Of a DNA stretch of 51,945 nt, positions 43,737 to 51,139 are shown in pieces. The translations under genes and the position numbers were made by a program. The first letter of the stretch is position 1, and each line of letters begins with the position of its first letter. The DNA is from an uncultured Candidatus Saccharibacteria bacterium (GTDB lineage: Bacteria > Patescibacteria > Saccharimonadia > Saccharimonadales > CAMLKC01): assembly GCA_946480595.1 (NCBI GenBank), contig CAMLKC010000001.1, positions 1 to 51,945 on the forward strand, read 5' to 3'. The notes under the pieces are model-generated. The model did not search any database. It saw nothing but the letters and a program-made list of their open reading frames with translations, and was not told where the DNA came from.

Positions 43737-43742
43737 TATAAT
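43737..43742 (+). promoter_or_regulatory. -10 box of the P-type ATPase gene
   Basis: A perfect TATAAT, 7 nt before the ATG; the -35 is poor. The transcript would be leaderless. Confidence 0.6.
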
Positions 43743-43749
43743 AGTACTA

Positions 43750-46320
43750 ATGCTTTATTACACAAAAACAGTCCATCAAACCCTGAAAGAACTCCAAACC
43801 TCCGAACGGGGTTTGCCTGTCAGTGAGGCCGAAGAGCGGTTGCGGCTCCATGGGCTCAACATCATCAAGGTGAGCGGGGATCCATTGTGGCGCAAGCTCA
43901 TCGAGCCATTCGCAAACGTCTTTATGTTTGTACTGTTTTTAGCTGCTGTCATTAGCATTTGGCACCACGCCTACCTCGACGCAGGGATCATTCTTGTCAT
44001 CGTCACGGCAAGCGCGGTCATTTACTACGTGCAGCGATTTTCTACTGAGCGTATTTTGCGTGCGCTTCGAAAGCACGAAAACCAGATTATCGAGGTGCTG
44101 CGTGACGGAAAAATAATCGAACTCGACTCAAGCCAGCTCGTTCCAGGCGACATTATCACGCTTCATGAAGGCGAAAAAATCCCCGCCGATGCCCGGCTCG
44201 TCGAGGCGCAGTCACTCCGTGCCGACGAATCGCAGCTAACCGGTGAGTCCGTCCCCATCGACAAACAAACAGCCGAGCTCCACGGTGAAAAAGAAGTCTA
44301 CGAGCGCAGCAACATGCTATTCCAAGGATCGTTCATCGTCGCAGGAGAAGCGACCGCAGTCGTCGTTGCCACGGGTAACGAAACTGAGTTCGGCCAGCTT
44401 GCCGCTCTTACTAAAAACTCATCGACCGAGAGCCCTGTCCAAAAAAAGATCGATAAGCTCGTCTCGCAGATCATCGCGGTCGTGGCGGGCGTGGCGCTGG
44501 TCGCTTTTGGCCTGTCGATCATGCGCGGCATGGATATCACCGAGAGCCTCCAGTTCGTCATCGCACTCTCCGTAAGCGCCGTTCCCGAGAGCCTGCCGGT
44601 CGCTATTTCCGTCGTGCTCGTCCTAGGTATGCGCCGTATGGCATCTAAAAGAGCCTTGGTTCGCACGATGCGCTCCATCGAGACCATCGGCGTCATCACG
44701 ACTATTGCAACCGACAAAACCGGCACGCTGACTAAAAACCAGCTGACCGTCCAAGAAGTATGGCACCCGCAAAACGCCCACGCTCACGTGGCGCGTATCA
44801 TGCAGATTACCACCAATACCTCGGCGCAAAAATACCGCGATCCGCTTGACACCGCCTTTACTATGTACACCACCGAAAAGCAGGTGCATCGCCCGACGCA
44901 ACCGCCGCTGCTCAGCTTGCCGTTCGACCAAGAATCCGCCATGAGCGGCAACCTGTGGCATAGCGGCGGCGAGTACGAACTGGCCGTAAAAGGTGCACCC
45001 GAGCACGTGCTGCTGCGCTGCGACCTGACCGAGAACGAACACGAAAAAGCTATCGCCCAGCTACATAAGCTGACTGGCAATGGCTACCGGGTTATTGCAC
45101 TGGCTCATGGCAATCTCAAAAAGCCAATCACAAAATTTAGCGACCTGCACAAAAAGGACAAGCTCACATTTGCCGGGTTTGTTGCCGTTGCCGACATTTT
45201 GCGGCCAGAAGCAAAAAGCGCCATCCAGACCGCGCTTCGGGCTGGGGTTACCGTCCGCATGATTACTGGCGACCACTTCGAGACTGCCTATCACATTGGC
45301 CGGCAGCTTGGTATGGTACATTCACGTGACCAGGTGTTTGATGCGCGACACATGAACGTCATGACCGACGAACAGCTCAGCGAAATCATTGGCAACATCC
45401 GCGTTTTTTCACGCGTTATTCCCGAACACAAATACCGTATCTTGGCGCTGCTCAAAAAGCATAATATCACCGCCATGACAGGTGACGGCGTCAACGATGT
45501 TCCCGCGCTCGCTAACGCGCACGTGGGCGTTGCGATGGGCAGCGGCGCACAGATCGCCAAAGACGCGGGCGACATCATTCTTATTGACGACAACTTCAAA
45601 AGCATTGTCGACGCCATGCACGAAGGCCGCACCATTTACGCCAACATCCGGCGTATGCTCATTTATCTGCTTGCCACCAATACAGGGGAAGTCCTGACAA
45701 CTATCGGCGCGCTCGTCGTGGGGCTGCCGATTCCGCTGGTTCCCGTACAAATTCTATGGGTCAACCTAGTAACTGACACCGCAATGGTCATTCCGCTCGG
45801 GCTAGAGCCGGGCGAAAAGTACAATATGCGCCGCAAGCCGCTGCGCGCCTCAGCGCCGATCCTCGACAAGTTCCTTATATCCCGAATCGTCCTGATTGCC
45901 CTGACCATGAGTTCGCTCACTCTCGGTATTTACGCCCTTTACAACAGCCTCTACGGCACCGAGTATGGCCGGACAATCGCGTTCTCCGCGCTGGTCGTTA
46001 TGCAGTGGGCAAACGCCATCGGCCTGCGAAGCGACGACGAACCGCTCTGGACACGCCTGCGCGTATGGAACGGCAAGTTTTACGCCGGCCTTACCATCGC
46101 CGTAACATTGCAGATGCTGGCACTGTTTGGTGGCCTAGGCGATATATTGCACGTGTCACGCGTCGCCATTGGCGACCTTGTGATTACCGGCGCCATCGCT
46201 TTTGTCACGCCAATTGTCCTTATCGAGATCCACAAATACATCGGCCGCAGGTTCTTTGGCCGGGCAGTGGTTCCAAAACGAATTCGCACGGGCGGCCGTT
46301 TGGCAAAAGTCCAGTCCTAA
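43750..46320 (+). CDS. Cation-transporting P-type ATPase (P2 type)
   Basis: An 856-residue pump. The N-terminal cation ATPase domain is followed by the actuator motif ADESQLTGESVPIDKQ, the ion-site helix AVPESLPVAISVVLVLG, the phosphorylation motif IATDKTGTLTKNQLTV, the hinge MTGDGVNDVPALANAHVGVA and six C-terminal helices. The PESLPV motif and overall length fit Ca2+-type or related P2 pumps; the exact ion is not certain. Possible leaderless expression. Terminates before the zinc-ribbon gene. Confidence 0.93.
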   Translation: MLYYTKTVHQTLKELQTSERGLPVSEAEERLRLHGLNIIKVSGDPLWRKLIEPFANVFMFVLFLAAVISIWHHAYLDAGIILVIVTASAVIYYVQRFSTERILRALRKHENQIIEVLRDGKIIELDSSQLVPGDIITLHEGEKIPADARLVEAQSLRADESQLTGESVPIDKQTAELHGEKEVYERSNMLFQGSFIVAGEATAVVVATGNETEFGQLAALTKNSSTESPVQKKIDKLVSQIIAVVAGVALVAFGLSIMRGMDITESLQFVIALSVSAVPESLPVAISVVLVLGMRRMASKRALVRTMRSIETIGVITTIATDKTGTLTKNQLTVQEVWHPQNAHAHVARIMQITTNTSAQKYRDPLDTAFTMYTTEKQVHRPTQPPLLSLPFDQESAMSGNLWHSGGEYELAVKGAPEHVLLRCDLTENEHEKAIAQLHKLTGNGYRVIALAHGNLKKPITKFSDLHKKDKLTFAGFVAVADILRPEAKSAIQTALRAGVTVRMITGDHFETAYHIGRQLGMVHSRDQVFDARHMNVMTDEQLSEIIGNIRVFSRVIPEHKYRILALLKKHNITAMTGDGVNDVPALANAHVGVAMGSGAQIAKDAGDIILIDDNFKSIVDAMHEGRTIYANIRRMLIYLLATNTGEVLTTIGALVVGLPIPLVPVQILWVNLVTDTAMVIPLGLEPGEKYNMRRKPLRASAPILDKFLISRIVLIALTMSSLTLGIYALYNSLYGTEYGRTIAFSALVVMQWANAIGLRSDDEPLWTRLRVWNGKFYAGLTIAVTLQMLALFGGLGDILHVSRVAIGDLVITGAIAFVTPIVLIEIHKYIGRRFFGRAVVPKRIRTGGRLAKVQS

Positions 46321-46385
46321 CATTCAGCTAATTCTCCGTAACCCCGTGGTATAGTGACAAGGCAAAATAAGCCAAAGGAGTTACT

Positions 46386-46685
46386 ATGAAGTGCCCAGTT
46401 GACAACGCAACACTACTTATCACCGACCGATCAGGGATCGAAATTGACTACTGTCCGGAATGCCGCGGCGTTTGGCTTGACCGCGGGGAACTCGACAAGC
46501 TTGTTCAGGGCTCAGCTTCACGCGACGAGCAGCGCTATGACTCCCGCGACGACCGCCACCATGAGCAGCGCCGAAGTTACGACGACGACCGTGACCGCGA
46601 TAATCACGATAGGCGCGACTCGCATAGCGGCGGCAATCACCACAAAAAGAAAGAATCCTTCCTCGGCGATATCTTTGACTTTTAG
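46386..46685 (+). CDS. Zinc-ribbon (zf-TFIIB family) protein
   Basis: A 99-residue protein. The N-terminal ribbon has CPVDN and YCPECRGVWLDRGELDKL, which gives a Cys-rich zinc site and the diagnostic GVWLDRGEL. The rest is a low-complexity tail rich in Asp, Arg and His, ending in GDIFDF. Function unknown. AAAGGAG ribosome site. Confidence 0.88.
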   Translation: MKCPVDNATLLITDRSGIEIDYCPECRGVWLDRGELDKLVQGSASRDEQRYDSRDDRHHEQRRSYDDDRDRDNHDRRDSHSGGNHHKKKESFLGDIFDF

Positions 46686-46737
46686 CTAGGGCAGGGGTGG
46701 AACAATAACCCTATTTTATGGTAGAATGATGGAGCTT

Positions 46738-46812
46738 TGGGGTGTCGCCAAGTGGTAAGGCACATGGTTTTGGTCCATGCATTCGGGGGTTCGAATCCCT
46801 CCACCCCAGCCA
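46738..46812 (+). tRNA. trnQ: tRNA-Gln (anticodon TTG)
   Basis: The acceptor arm TGGGGTG (46738-46744) pairs with CACCCCA (46802-46808). Discriminator G and an encoded CCA end at 46812. The anticodon loop TTTTGGT between CATGG and CCATG gives anticodon TTG, reading CAA. The T arm is GGGGGTTCGAATCCCTC. A TGGTAGAAT extended -10 box lies at 46719-46727. Confidence 0.95.
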
Positions 46813-46854
46813 AGATTCACACCCAACATGACCAGAATGGTTCGGTTTGAATCT
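46813..46854 (+). other. Hairpin directly after the tRNA
   Basis: AGATTCACACC (46813-46823) and GGTTTGAATCT (46844-46854) form an 11-bp stem with one mismatch. It is probably the tRNA 3' trailer structure and precedes the terminator. Confidence 0.6.
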
Positions 46855-46863
46855 AGGTAAGCT

Positions 46864-46891
46864 AAAAGGATCCGATTTTCGGATCCTTTTT
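46864..46891 (+). terminator. Intrinsic terminator after tRNA-Gln
   Basis: AAAAGGATCCG/CGGATCCTTTT around ATTTT, with one more T. It separates the tRNA from the RT locus. Confidence 0.88.
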
Positions 46892-46916
46892 GGCGCTATA
46901 ATTTTTTACTGAAAAA

Positions 46917-46925
46917 TGGTATAAT
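46917..46925 (+). promoter_or_regulatory. Extended -10 promoter of repeat copy 1
   Basis: TGGTATAAT ends 8 nt before the first base of the 98-bp repeat, so transcription should begin at its edge. Confidence 0.65.
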
Positions 46926-46933
46926 AGTATAGC

Positions 46934-47031
46934 GCAAGTGCTGCAAAGCCCTGCGTCGCACAGTCAAGCTGATGCATGACATTGTCACTGCCGGAGTAAT
47001 CCTGCTGGCGATGACGGTCAAACTTGAACTG
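46934..47031 (+). repeat. 98-bp direct repeat, copy 1 (structured RNA candidate)
   Basis: Identical to 47216-47313. Potential pairing: CAGTCAAG (46961-46968) with CTTGAACTG (47023-47031), enclosing GTCACTGCC/GGCGATGAC (46984-46992 with 47007-47015, one mismatch and one G-U) and an inner GGA/TCC. The 5' third can form TGC-T-GC/GC-GTC-GCA. Position behind a promoter and upstream of an RT suggests a template or guide RNA. Confidence 0.9.
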
Positions 47032-47124
47032 ACGCTCACCCTTGAGCCACAGGTTGCCGGCAGTTTTGCTAAATCCCAAGGAGTAACCATTAAGAGTACT
47101 AAGGAGCACAAGGGGGACATAGCG

Positions 47125-47367
47125 GTGAACTTTTCACAACAGAATAGCGAGCGCGAGGAGGGGCAACCCGACGAGCGCCCCACAGACCAGGAAAATATGT
47201 TACAATATATACATAGCAAGTGCTGCAAAGCCCTGCGTCGCACAGTCAAGCTGATGCATGACATTGTCACTGCCGGAGTAATCCTGCTGGCGATGACGGT
47301 CAAACTTGAACTGCCCTCACTCGATCACTGCTCTAGGAAATTGCGTCCTAGCCTTGGGAGTCAATAG
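47125..47367 (+). CDS. Possible small protein upstream of the RT
   Basis: GTG 47125 has an AGGGGGA ribosome site. The 80-residue frame runs through repeat copy 2 and its TAG overlaps the RT's GTG start (TAGTG). The first 28 residues are hydrophilic (NFSQQNSEREEGQPDERPTD). The repeat part reads KCCKALRRTVKLMHDIVTAG then a hydrophobic VILLAMTVKLEL. The same frame is open back to 46933 through copy 1. It may be a genuine accessory protein or just an open stretch in an RNA gene. Confidence 0.35.
   Translation: MNFSQQNSEREEGQPDERPTDQENMLQYIHSKCCKALRRTVKLMHDIVTAGVILLAMTVKLELPSLDHCSRKLRPSLGSQ
47198..47206 (+). promoter_or_regulatory. Extended -10 promoter of repeat copy 2
   Basis: TGTTACAAT ends 9 nt before copy 2, the same geometry as copy 1. 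Confidence 0.55.
47216..47313 (+). repeat. 98-bp direct repeat, copy 2 (structured RNA candidate)
   Basis: Exact copy of 46934-47031, at a distance of 282 bp (94 codons). It ends 53 bp before the RT start codon. The bases after both copies differ, apart from a shared CTCAC. Confidence 0.9.
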
Positions 47368-48659
47368 TGAACCTTCTTGCTGAAATATCCAAACGCGACA
47401 CTTTAGTGAAAGCATGGAAAGGCCTTACGAAGAGGCCTTTTTCCTATGGTCTAGATGAGATCACGATAGAGAGTTTTCGGTACGGCTTAGACGGACATTT
47501 AGAGGAAATTCAAAAACAGCTACATTATGGCAGCTATAAGTTTTACGCCTTACGCCTCTACTTGTCGGCAAAAAAAGACGGAGGCTATCGTCCTATTAAA
47601 ATTCCGAGTGTGAGAGATAGGGTCGTACAAAAAGCGATTGCGGATACCATTTTCCTCCACTTAGATAAAAAGTACGATTTAGCAAATAAAGCTAGCTACG
47701 CATATCTGCCGGGCAAGAAAATCCAAGATGCATCAAGCGAGATTCTAAAGTGGCGCGCCGAAGGTTATAAATATGTCTGCAAAGCAGACATCAAAAAATT
47801 CTTTGAAAACATTAATAAAGATGCGTTACTTAAGCTAGTATTCGACGCACTGCCCGATAATTCATTAAACACAATTATCGAAGCGGCTGTCCGCAATGAT
47901 ATCGAATCCGGTGACTATATGTATTATGAGCGCATGACAGGCAAGTCTTTCGTATATGATCAAATAGCAGGCATTGCGCAAGGTAGCCCGCTTTCGCCAA
48001 TGTTCGCTAATCTTTACCTTTGGTCGTTTGATAAGTACATGAACGACAAAGGATTTATCATGATTCGTTATGCGGATGATATGTTGTTTCTATGTAAGAC
48101 TATGCCTGATGCGGAGGCGCAGTATAGGTTAGCTGATTCCTTCTTACGAAAAATTGGTTTGGAATTGTATCCGCTCAGAAGTGATATACCAGGAGAACTG
48201 TGGAAAAAAGATGGTAAATACTCCTACGTCAGGACTTTGGAGAACCTTGAATTCTTAGGACTAAGATTCTCAAGCGGCAAGGTTTATCCAGCCAATTCCG
48301 CATATAAGAAAGTTATGAAGGAAATACGAGGAGTCGCATATAGCACATCCGTGTCGCTGGTGAAGAAAATGAATTCAATTAACTCAAGAATTCAAGGCTG
48401 GTCTAGCGCCTTCTCATATACAACGGAAGAAGGTTTACGTCTCGACGCTCTCGATACTAAACTTGAAGATGTATTGACGCGAACGCTTAAGATCCATGGG
48501 CTGAAGAAAGTGGACAATAGGGCTACGATAAAAATATTTGGATTTCCATCTTTTAAGGAATCGTCTTCGTATGCTCGATTGTCACCGGAGGAAAAAGTAA
48601 AAAGAAAAAGTAGCAAGAGGATAAGGCAAAACAAAGACAAAAAAACCTTAGAGAAATAG
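47367..48659 (+). CDS. Reverse transcriptase (group II-like or unassigned class)
   Basis: A 430-residue RT. Motifs: RT1 IPSVRDRVVQKAIAD (79-93), RT3 VCKADIKKFFENIN with catalytic Asp141, RT4 GIAQGSPLSPMFANLYL (202-218), RT5 IRYADDMLFL (233-242, catalytic YADD), RT6-7 LENLEFLGLRF. A thumb-like segment follows (SINSRIQGWSSAFSY) and then a basic tail. QGSPLSP excludes the usual diversity-generating type; the retron VTG motif and an intron endonuclease are absent. It is preceded by two identical structured repeats. GTG start behind GGGAG. Codon use is more A/T-rich than in the core genes, consistent with recent acquisition. Possible role in phage defence. Confidence 0.9.
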   Translation: MNLLAEISKRDTLVKAWKGLTKRPFSYGLDEITIESFRYGLDGHLEEIQKQLHYGSYKFYALRLYLSAKKDGGYRPIKIPSVRDRVVQKAIADTIFLHLDKKYDLANKASYAYLPGKKIQDASSEILKWRAEGYKYVCKADIKKFFENINKDALLKLVFDALPDNSLNTIIEAAVRNDIESGDYMYYERMTGKSFVYDQIAGIAQGSPLSPMFANLYLWSFDKYMNDKGFIMIRYADDMLFLCKTMPDAEAQYRLADSFLRKIGLELYPLRSDIPGELWKKDGKYSYVRTLENLEFLGLRFSSGKVYPANSAYKKVMKEIRGVAYSTSVSLVKKMNSINSRIQGWSSAFSYTTEEGLRLDALDTKLEDVLTRTLKIHGLKKVDNRATIKIFGFPSFKESSSYARLSPEEKVKRKSSKRIRQNKDKKTLEK

Positions 48660-48791
48660 ATTAAAAGTGTATTAATTGGCGGTTATGCAGAACAATATTA
48701 GTATCAAGACTGCGAACTAAGCGTGTTTTTTCAAATGGGTGAGCGTAAAGATCAAATTTTACAGTACGCTTGCATGTCCCGACCCTGAAGA
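48660..48791. other. RT to regulator intergenic stretch
   Basis: No gene. It contains one bulged hairpin, AGCGTAAA ... TTTACagtaCGCT (about 48744-48772). I found no group II intron domain V. Confidence 0.4.
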
Positions 48792-49256
48792 CTAAAGCTT
48801 TAAACCGAGCTGACTGATTGCGCTGTTTGAACCGTAGAAGAATGAATCGCCAGACTCTAGAGCTTTACGCCATGCGGTTACAACCTCGCCTCTGTCCATC
48901 TTCATCGACTCAAACCACGCCGGATGAGAGACTGGATTCGCATAGGTAGTACTACCCCAAGTAGCAATTTCGTATAGGATAGGTACGGCGTTGATGCCGA
49001 TGGGTGTAAGTTTATAGATAGTCTTCCGCTTGTCTACTGGGTCCTGCGTTTTGGAAATAATTCCTTTATTCTCTAGGTGGTTTAACCGATCAGCTAGCAC
49101 GCTTGAGCCAATACGCTCCTCACACTCCTGAAGCTCACTAAAAGTCTTTTTGCCGAGAGTTGCCATATCTCGATAAATAACCATTGACCAAGTATCTCCG
49201 AATATTTCTACGGTGTAGTTTATTGGGCAATCCGATTTGTGATCTGCTCGTTTCAT
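48792..49256 (-). CDS. HxlR family transcriptional regulator with C-terminal extension
   Basis: A 154-residue regulator. The HxlR core is CPINYTVEIFGDTWSMVIYR, TFSELQECEERIGSSVLADR, IYKLTPIGINAVPILYEIAT. About 45 extra residues follow, including SHPAWFESMKMDRGEVVTAW. ATG 49256 is chosen because the -10 box ends 6 nt upstream, and the core starts there; the longer open frame reads through the divergent promoter. It probably represses itself and the divergent 49342 operon by binding the two palindromes between them. Confidence 0.88.
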   Translation of the reverse strand: MKRADHKSDCPINYTVEIFGDTWSMVIYRDMATLGKKTFSELQECEERIGSSVLADRLNHLENKGIISKTQDPVDKRKTIYKLTPIGINAVPILYEIATWGSTTYANPVSHPAWFESMKMDRGEVVTAWRKALESGDSFFYGSNSAISQLGLKL

Positions 49257-49262
49257 AATTTT

Positions 49263-49291
49263 AGTATAACATACTTGACTTTGATAATCAA
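49263..49291 (-). promoter_or_regulatory. Leaderless promoter of the HxlR gene
   Basis: Minus strand: TTGATT (49286-49291), a 17-nt spacer and TATACT (49263-49268). The -35 lies inside the first operator. Confidence 0.7.
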
Positions 49292-49304
49292 AGTAAGTTA
49301 TGCT
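49275..49304 (+). promoter_or_regulatory. Promoter of the 49342 operon
   Basis: TTGACT (49275-49280), an 18-nt spacer and TATGCT (49299-49304). The spacer is covered by the first operator. Confidence 0.6.
49278..49294 (+). promoter_or_regulatory. Operator palindrome 1
   Basis: ACTTTGAT-A-ATCAAAGT, a perfect 17-bp palindrome overlapping both divergent promoters. Confidence 0.7.
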
Positions 49305-49314
49305 ATACACTGCT

Positions 49315-49331
49315 ACTTTGATTATCAAACT
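49315..49331 (+). promoter_or_regulatory. Operator palindrome 2
   Basis: ACTTTGAT-T-ATCAAACT, near-identical to operator 1. The centre-to-centre distance is 37 bp, between the transcript start and the 49342 ATG. Confidence 0.7.
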
Positions 49332-49341
49332 AAAATAAGAA

Positions 49342-49944
49342 ATGAAATACATGAGAAAAATAATTGTACTATCGATGATTACCCTGGACGGCGTGATGCA
49401 GGGCATGGGTGGCCCCGAAGAAGATCCATCAGGAGATTTTAAATACGGGGGCTGGAGCGCGCCATACGATGATGCGGTCCTTCGCGAAACTATGCCCAAG
49501 TGGCTGAAGTCTTCGGATCTTCTTTTGGGTAAAAAGACGTTCGAGATCTTCTCTTCCGTCTGGCCTCAGCGAGAAACTATATGGCCAGGCATCAACGACG
49601 TGACAAAATATGTCGTGAGTAGCACGGTGAAAAAATCGGACTGGAAAAATTCCGTTTTTCTTGAAGATGTAGAAGCGGTTAAGAAGCTTAAAGGATCAGA
49701 AGGTTCTGATCTTCAGGTTTGGGGTAGCAGCAACCTCATTAAATCACTGCTTGAGCACGACTTAGTAGATGAGCTGTGGCTACAAATTCACCCATTAATA
49801 CTTGGTTCGGGTAAAAAGCTGTTTTCCGAAGGGTCAATTGCGACTGCGTTTACTCTAACAGAAAGTACTGTCACTCCAAGTGGTGTTATCGTGGTTAATT
49901 ATAAACGCGCTGGAGAGATTAAGACTGGCACCGTTGGTGTATAG
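49342..49944 (+). CDS. Dihydrofolate reductase-like (RibD C-terminal family) protein
   Basis: A 200-residue protein of the RibD-C/DHFR-like fold common near HxlR regulators. Visible: KIIVLSMITLDGVMQGMGGP at the N-terminus, LLLGKKTFEIFSSVWP, LQVWGSSNLIKSLLEHDLVD and LHPLILGSGKKLF-type end (LQIHPLILGSGKKLFSEGS). It likely binds NADPH; the substrate is unknown. In-frame ATG 49351 could be the true start. First gene of a likely three-gene operon controlled by the divergent regulator. Confidence 0.88.
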   Translation: MKYMRKIIVLSMITLDGVMQGMGGPEEDPSGDFKYGGWSAPYDDAVLRETMPKWLKSSDLLLGKKTFEIFSSVWPQRETIWPGINDVTKYVVSSTVKKSDWKNSVFLEDVEAVKKLKGSEGSDLQVWGSSNLIKSLLEHDLVDELWLQIHPLILGSGKKLFSEGSIATAFTLTESTVTPSGVIVVNYKRAGEIKTGTVGV

Positions 49945-49959
49945 CTATAGGATAGACAT

Positions 49960-50364
49960 ATGCTTAATCTAAAAACAATACGAACTGTCGTCTATCCTGC
50001 ATCTGATCTTAAGGCAAGCACGGATGCATGGTCTAAAGTACTAGGCGATCCTGTGTATAAAAATAAGGATTTCGTGACATTCTTAAACGAAGATGGCATA
50101 GATATTCGCTTAAGTCGTTTGCCATGGGCTGACTGTCCGATTACGTTCTGGGAGGTTGACAACATTAAGGCATCGTACGACGAGATGCTGCAAAATGGCG
50201 CAATCGCCATGAGTGAAACGCAAGACGGCAAGCTCGAAGAGACTACCAAGCAATCTACTAATAATACAGACGCCAACGTCGGTATTATTAGTAAGCCAGG
50301 CCGCAAATTAGCTATATTTAAGCTTTCTGACGAAAGTCTTATAGGCTTGCTGCAAGATTCGTAG
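49960..50364 (+). CDS. VOC (glyoxalase/bleomycin resistance) family protein
   Basis: A 134-residue VOC-type protein. The beta-alpha-beta halves appear as TIRTVVYPASDLKASTDAWS with FVTFLNEDGIDIRL, and ITFWEVDNIKASYDEMLQNG with GRKLAIFKLSDESLIGLLQD. The ligand is unknown; metal ligands are not obvious. AGGATAG ribosome site. Placed directly after the reductase gene. Confidence 0.8.
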   Translation: MLNLKTIRTVVYPASDLKASTDAWSKVLGDPVYKNKDFVTFLNEDGIDIRLSRLPWADCPITFWEVDNIKASYDEMLQNGAIAMSETQDGKLEETTKQSTNNTDANVGIISKPGRKLAIFKLSDESLIGLLQDS

Positions 50365-50442
50365 TAAGGCAAAGAGAATTTCACGTTCGATAATAAAAGA
50401 AATCTATTAAATAACTGAGAGAAATAATTAAGAGGAGAGTGT

Positions 50443-50841
50443 ATGGCATCCGTACTACGAGAATTTACAATCGAAACATCGGCAGATAAGGCATGGGGTA
50501 TAATCGGTGATTTTGAACATGGGCCTTTAAAACTTGCACCAAGTGTATTTGTAGGCTGCAGCATGGAGCCAGAGAACACGCGTCTTTTGACTTTTTCTGA
50601 TGGGACTAAGGCTAAGGAGCAGCTTATCTCACGCGACGACAAGCTCCGCCGCGGAGTCTGGCGTTGGGTGGATGGTAATGTAATCCATGACAACACAACA
50701 ATGCAAGTATTTCCAGAAGGAGAAGATAGGTGCCGTGTTATCTGGGTTCACGATGTCTTGCCTGATTCTGCTGCCGAATGGCTAGCGCCCACTATGGATA
50801 AGCTTGTGCCGCTTTTTCAGCAGTCGCTTACCGACCTATAG
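50443..50841 (+). CDS. SRPBCC family (polyketide cyclase-like) protein
   Basis: A 132-residue helix-grip protein: SVLREFTIETSADKAWGIIG, LLTFSDGTKAKEQLISRD, RCRVIWVHDVLPDSAAEW and TMDKLVPLFQQSL. The family binds hydrophobic ligands. AGGAG ribosome site. Probably the last gene of the HxlR-controlled set. Confidence 0.8.
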   Translation: MASVLREFTIETSADKAWGIIGDFEHGPLKLAPSVFVGCSMEPENTRLLTFSDGTKAKEQLISRDDKLRRGVWRWVDGNVIHDNTTMQVFPEGEDRCRVIWVHDVLPDSAAEWLAPTMDKLVPLFQQSLTDL

Positions 50842-51094
50842 GCTTATGTCTATAGCCATCTCCTCTAGTCATATTTCAGGCGAAAATTCTTCATATCAGA
50901 GCAGCTTCCGCTCAAGTATCGACTAACTCCATTCGGAATAGACATTGAAGTTTCTCTAATCTAGCGCCGCCGAGGCTCGTCCATCTACTCATTGTCAATG
51001 AACAACTCTCGAATTTCCTTGACATCAATATCCTCTTCTTGTGTAAAAGTTCTATTCCAGAACTTCTCCCCAGTCATGAGATTATTCACAGATC
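50842..51094. other. Intergenic stretch with a possible gene remnant
   Basis: No clear gene over about 250 nt. It holds a 34-codon minus-strand frame (listed separately). No repeat or promoter that I trust. Confidence 0.4.
50985..51089 (-). pseudogene. Possible remnant of a minus-strand gene
   Basis: A 34-residue frame (NNLMTGEKFWNRTFTQEED ... IRELFIDNE) reads like a real protein end, but there is no upstream continuation and no ribosome site. It could be the leftover of a displaced gene or chance. Confidence 0.2.
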
Positions 51095-51124
51095 AGAAAA
51101 TCGCTATCGTAGCGATTTTCTTTA
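51095..51124 (+). terminator. Intrinsic terminator before the 51140 gene
   Basis: A 12-bp stem AGAAAATCGCTA/TAGCGATTTTCT with loop TCG, then TT. It could act in both directions. TATAAT (51127-51132) follows and ends 7 nt before the next ATG. Confidence 0.8.
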
Positions 51125-51139
51125 TGTATAATACAAGAT

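Noticed and set aside
46896..47303. 135-residue minus-strand frame across the repeats
   Set aside because: It runs antisense through both repeat copies and the promoter, has no ribosome site, and its repeated peptide comes only from the DNA repeat.
46934..48659. Diversity-generating retroelement (repeat pair next to an RT)
   Set aside because: The two repeats are identical with no adenine-directed changes, the RT has QGSPLSP rather than the [LIV]GxxxSQ motif, and no C-type lectin target gene is nearby.
46934..48659. Retron or group II intron
   Set aside because: No VTG or NAxxH motif and no a1/a2 inverted repeat that I can see for a retron. No domain V, exon junction or endonuclease domain for a group II intron.
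49257..49499. Longer 235-residue start for the 48792 HxlR gene
   Set aside because: The extra 81 codons read through the divergent promoter and operators and the antisense of the reductase gene.
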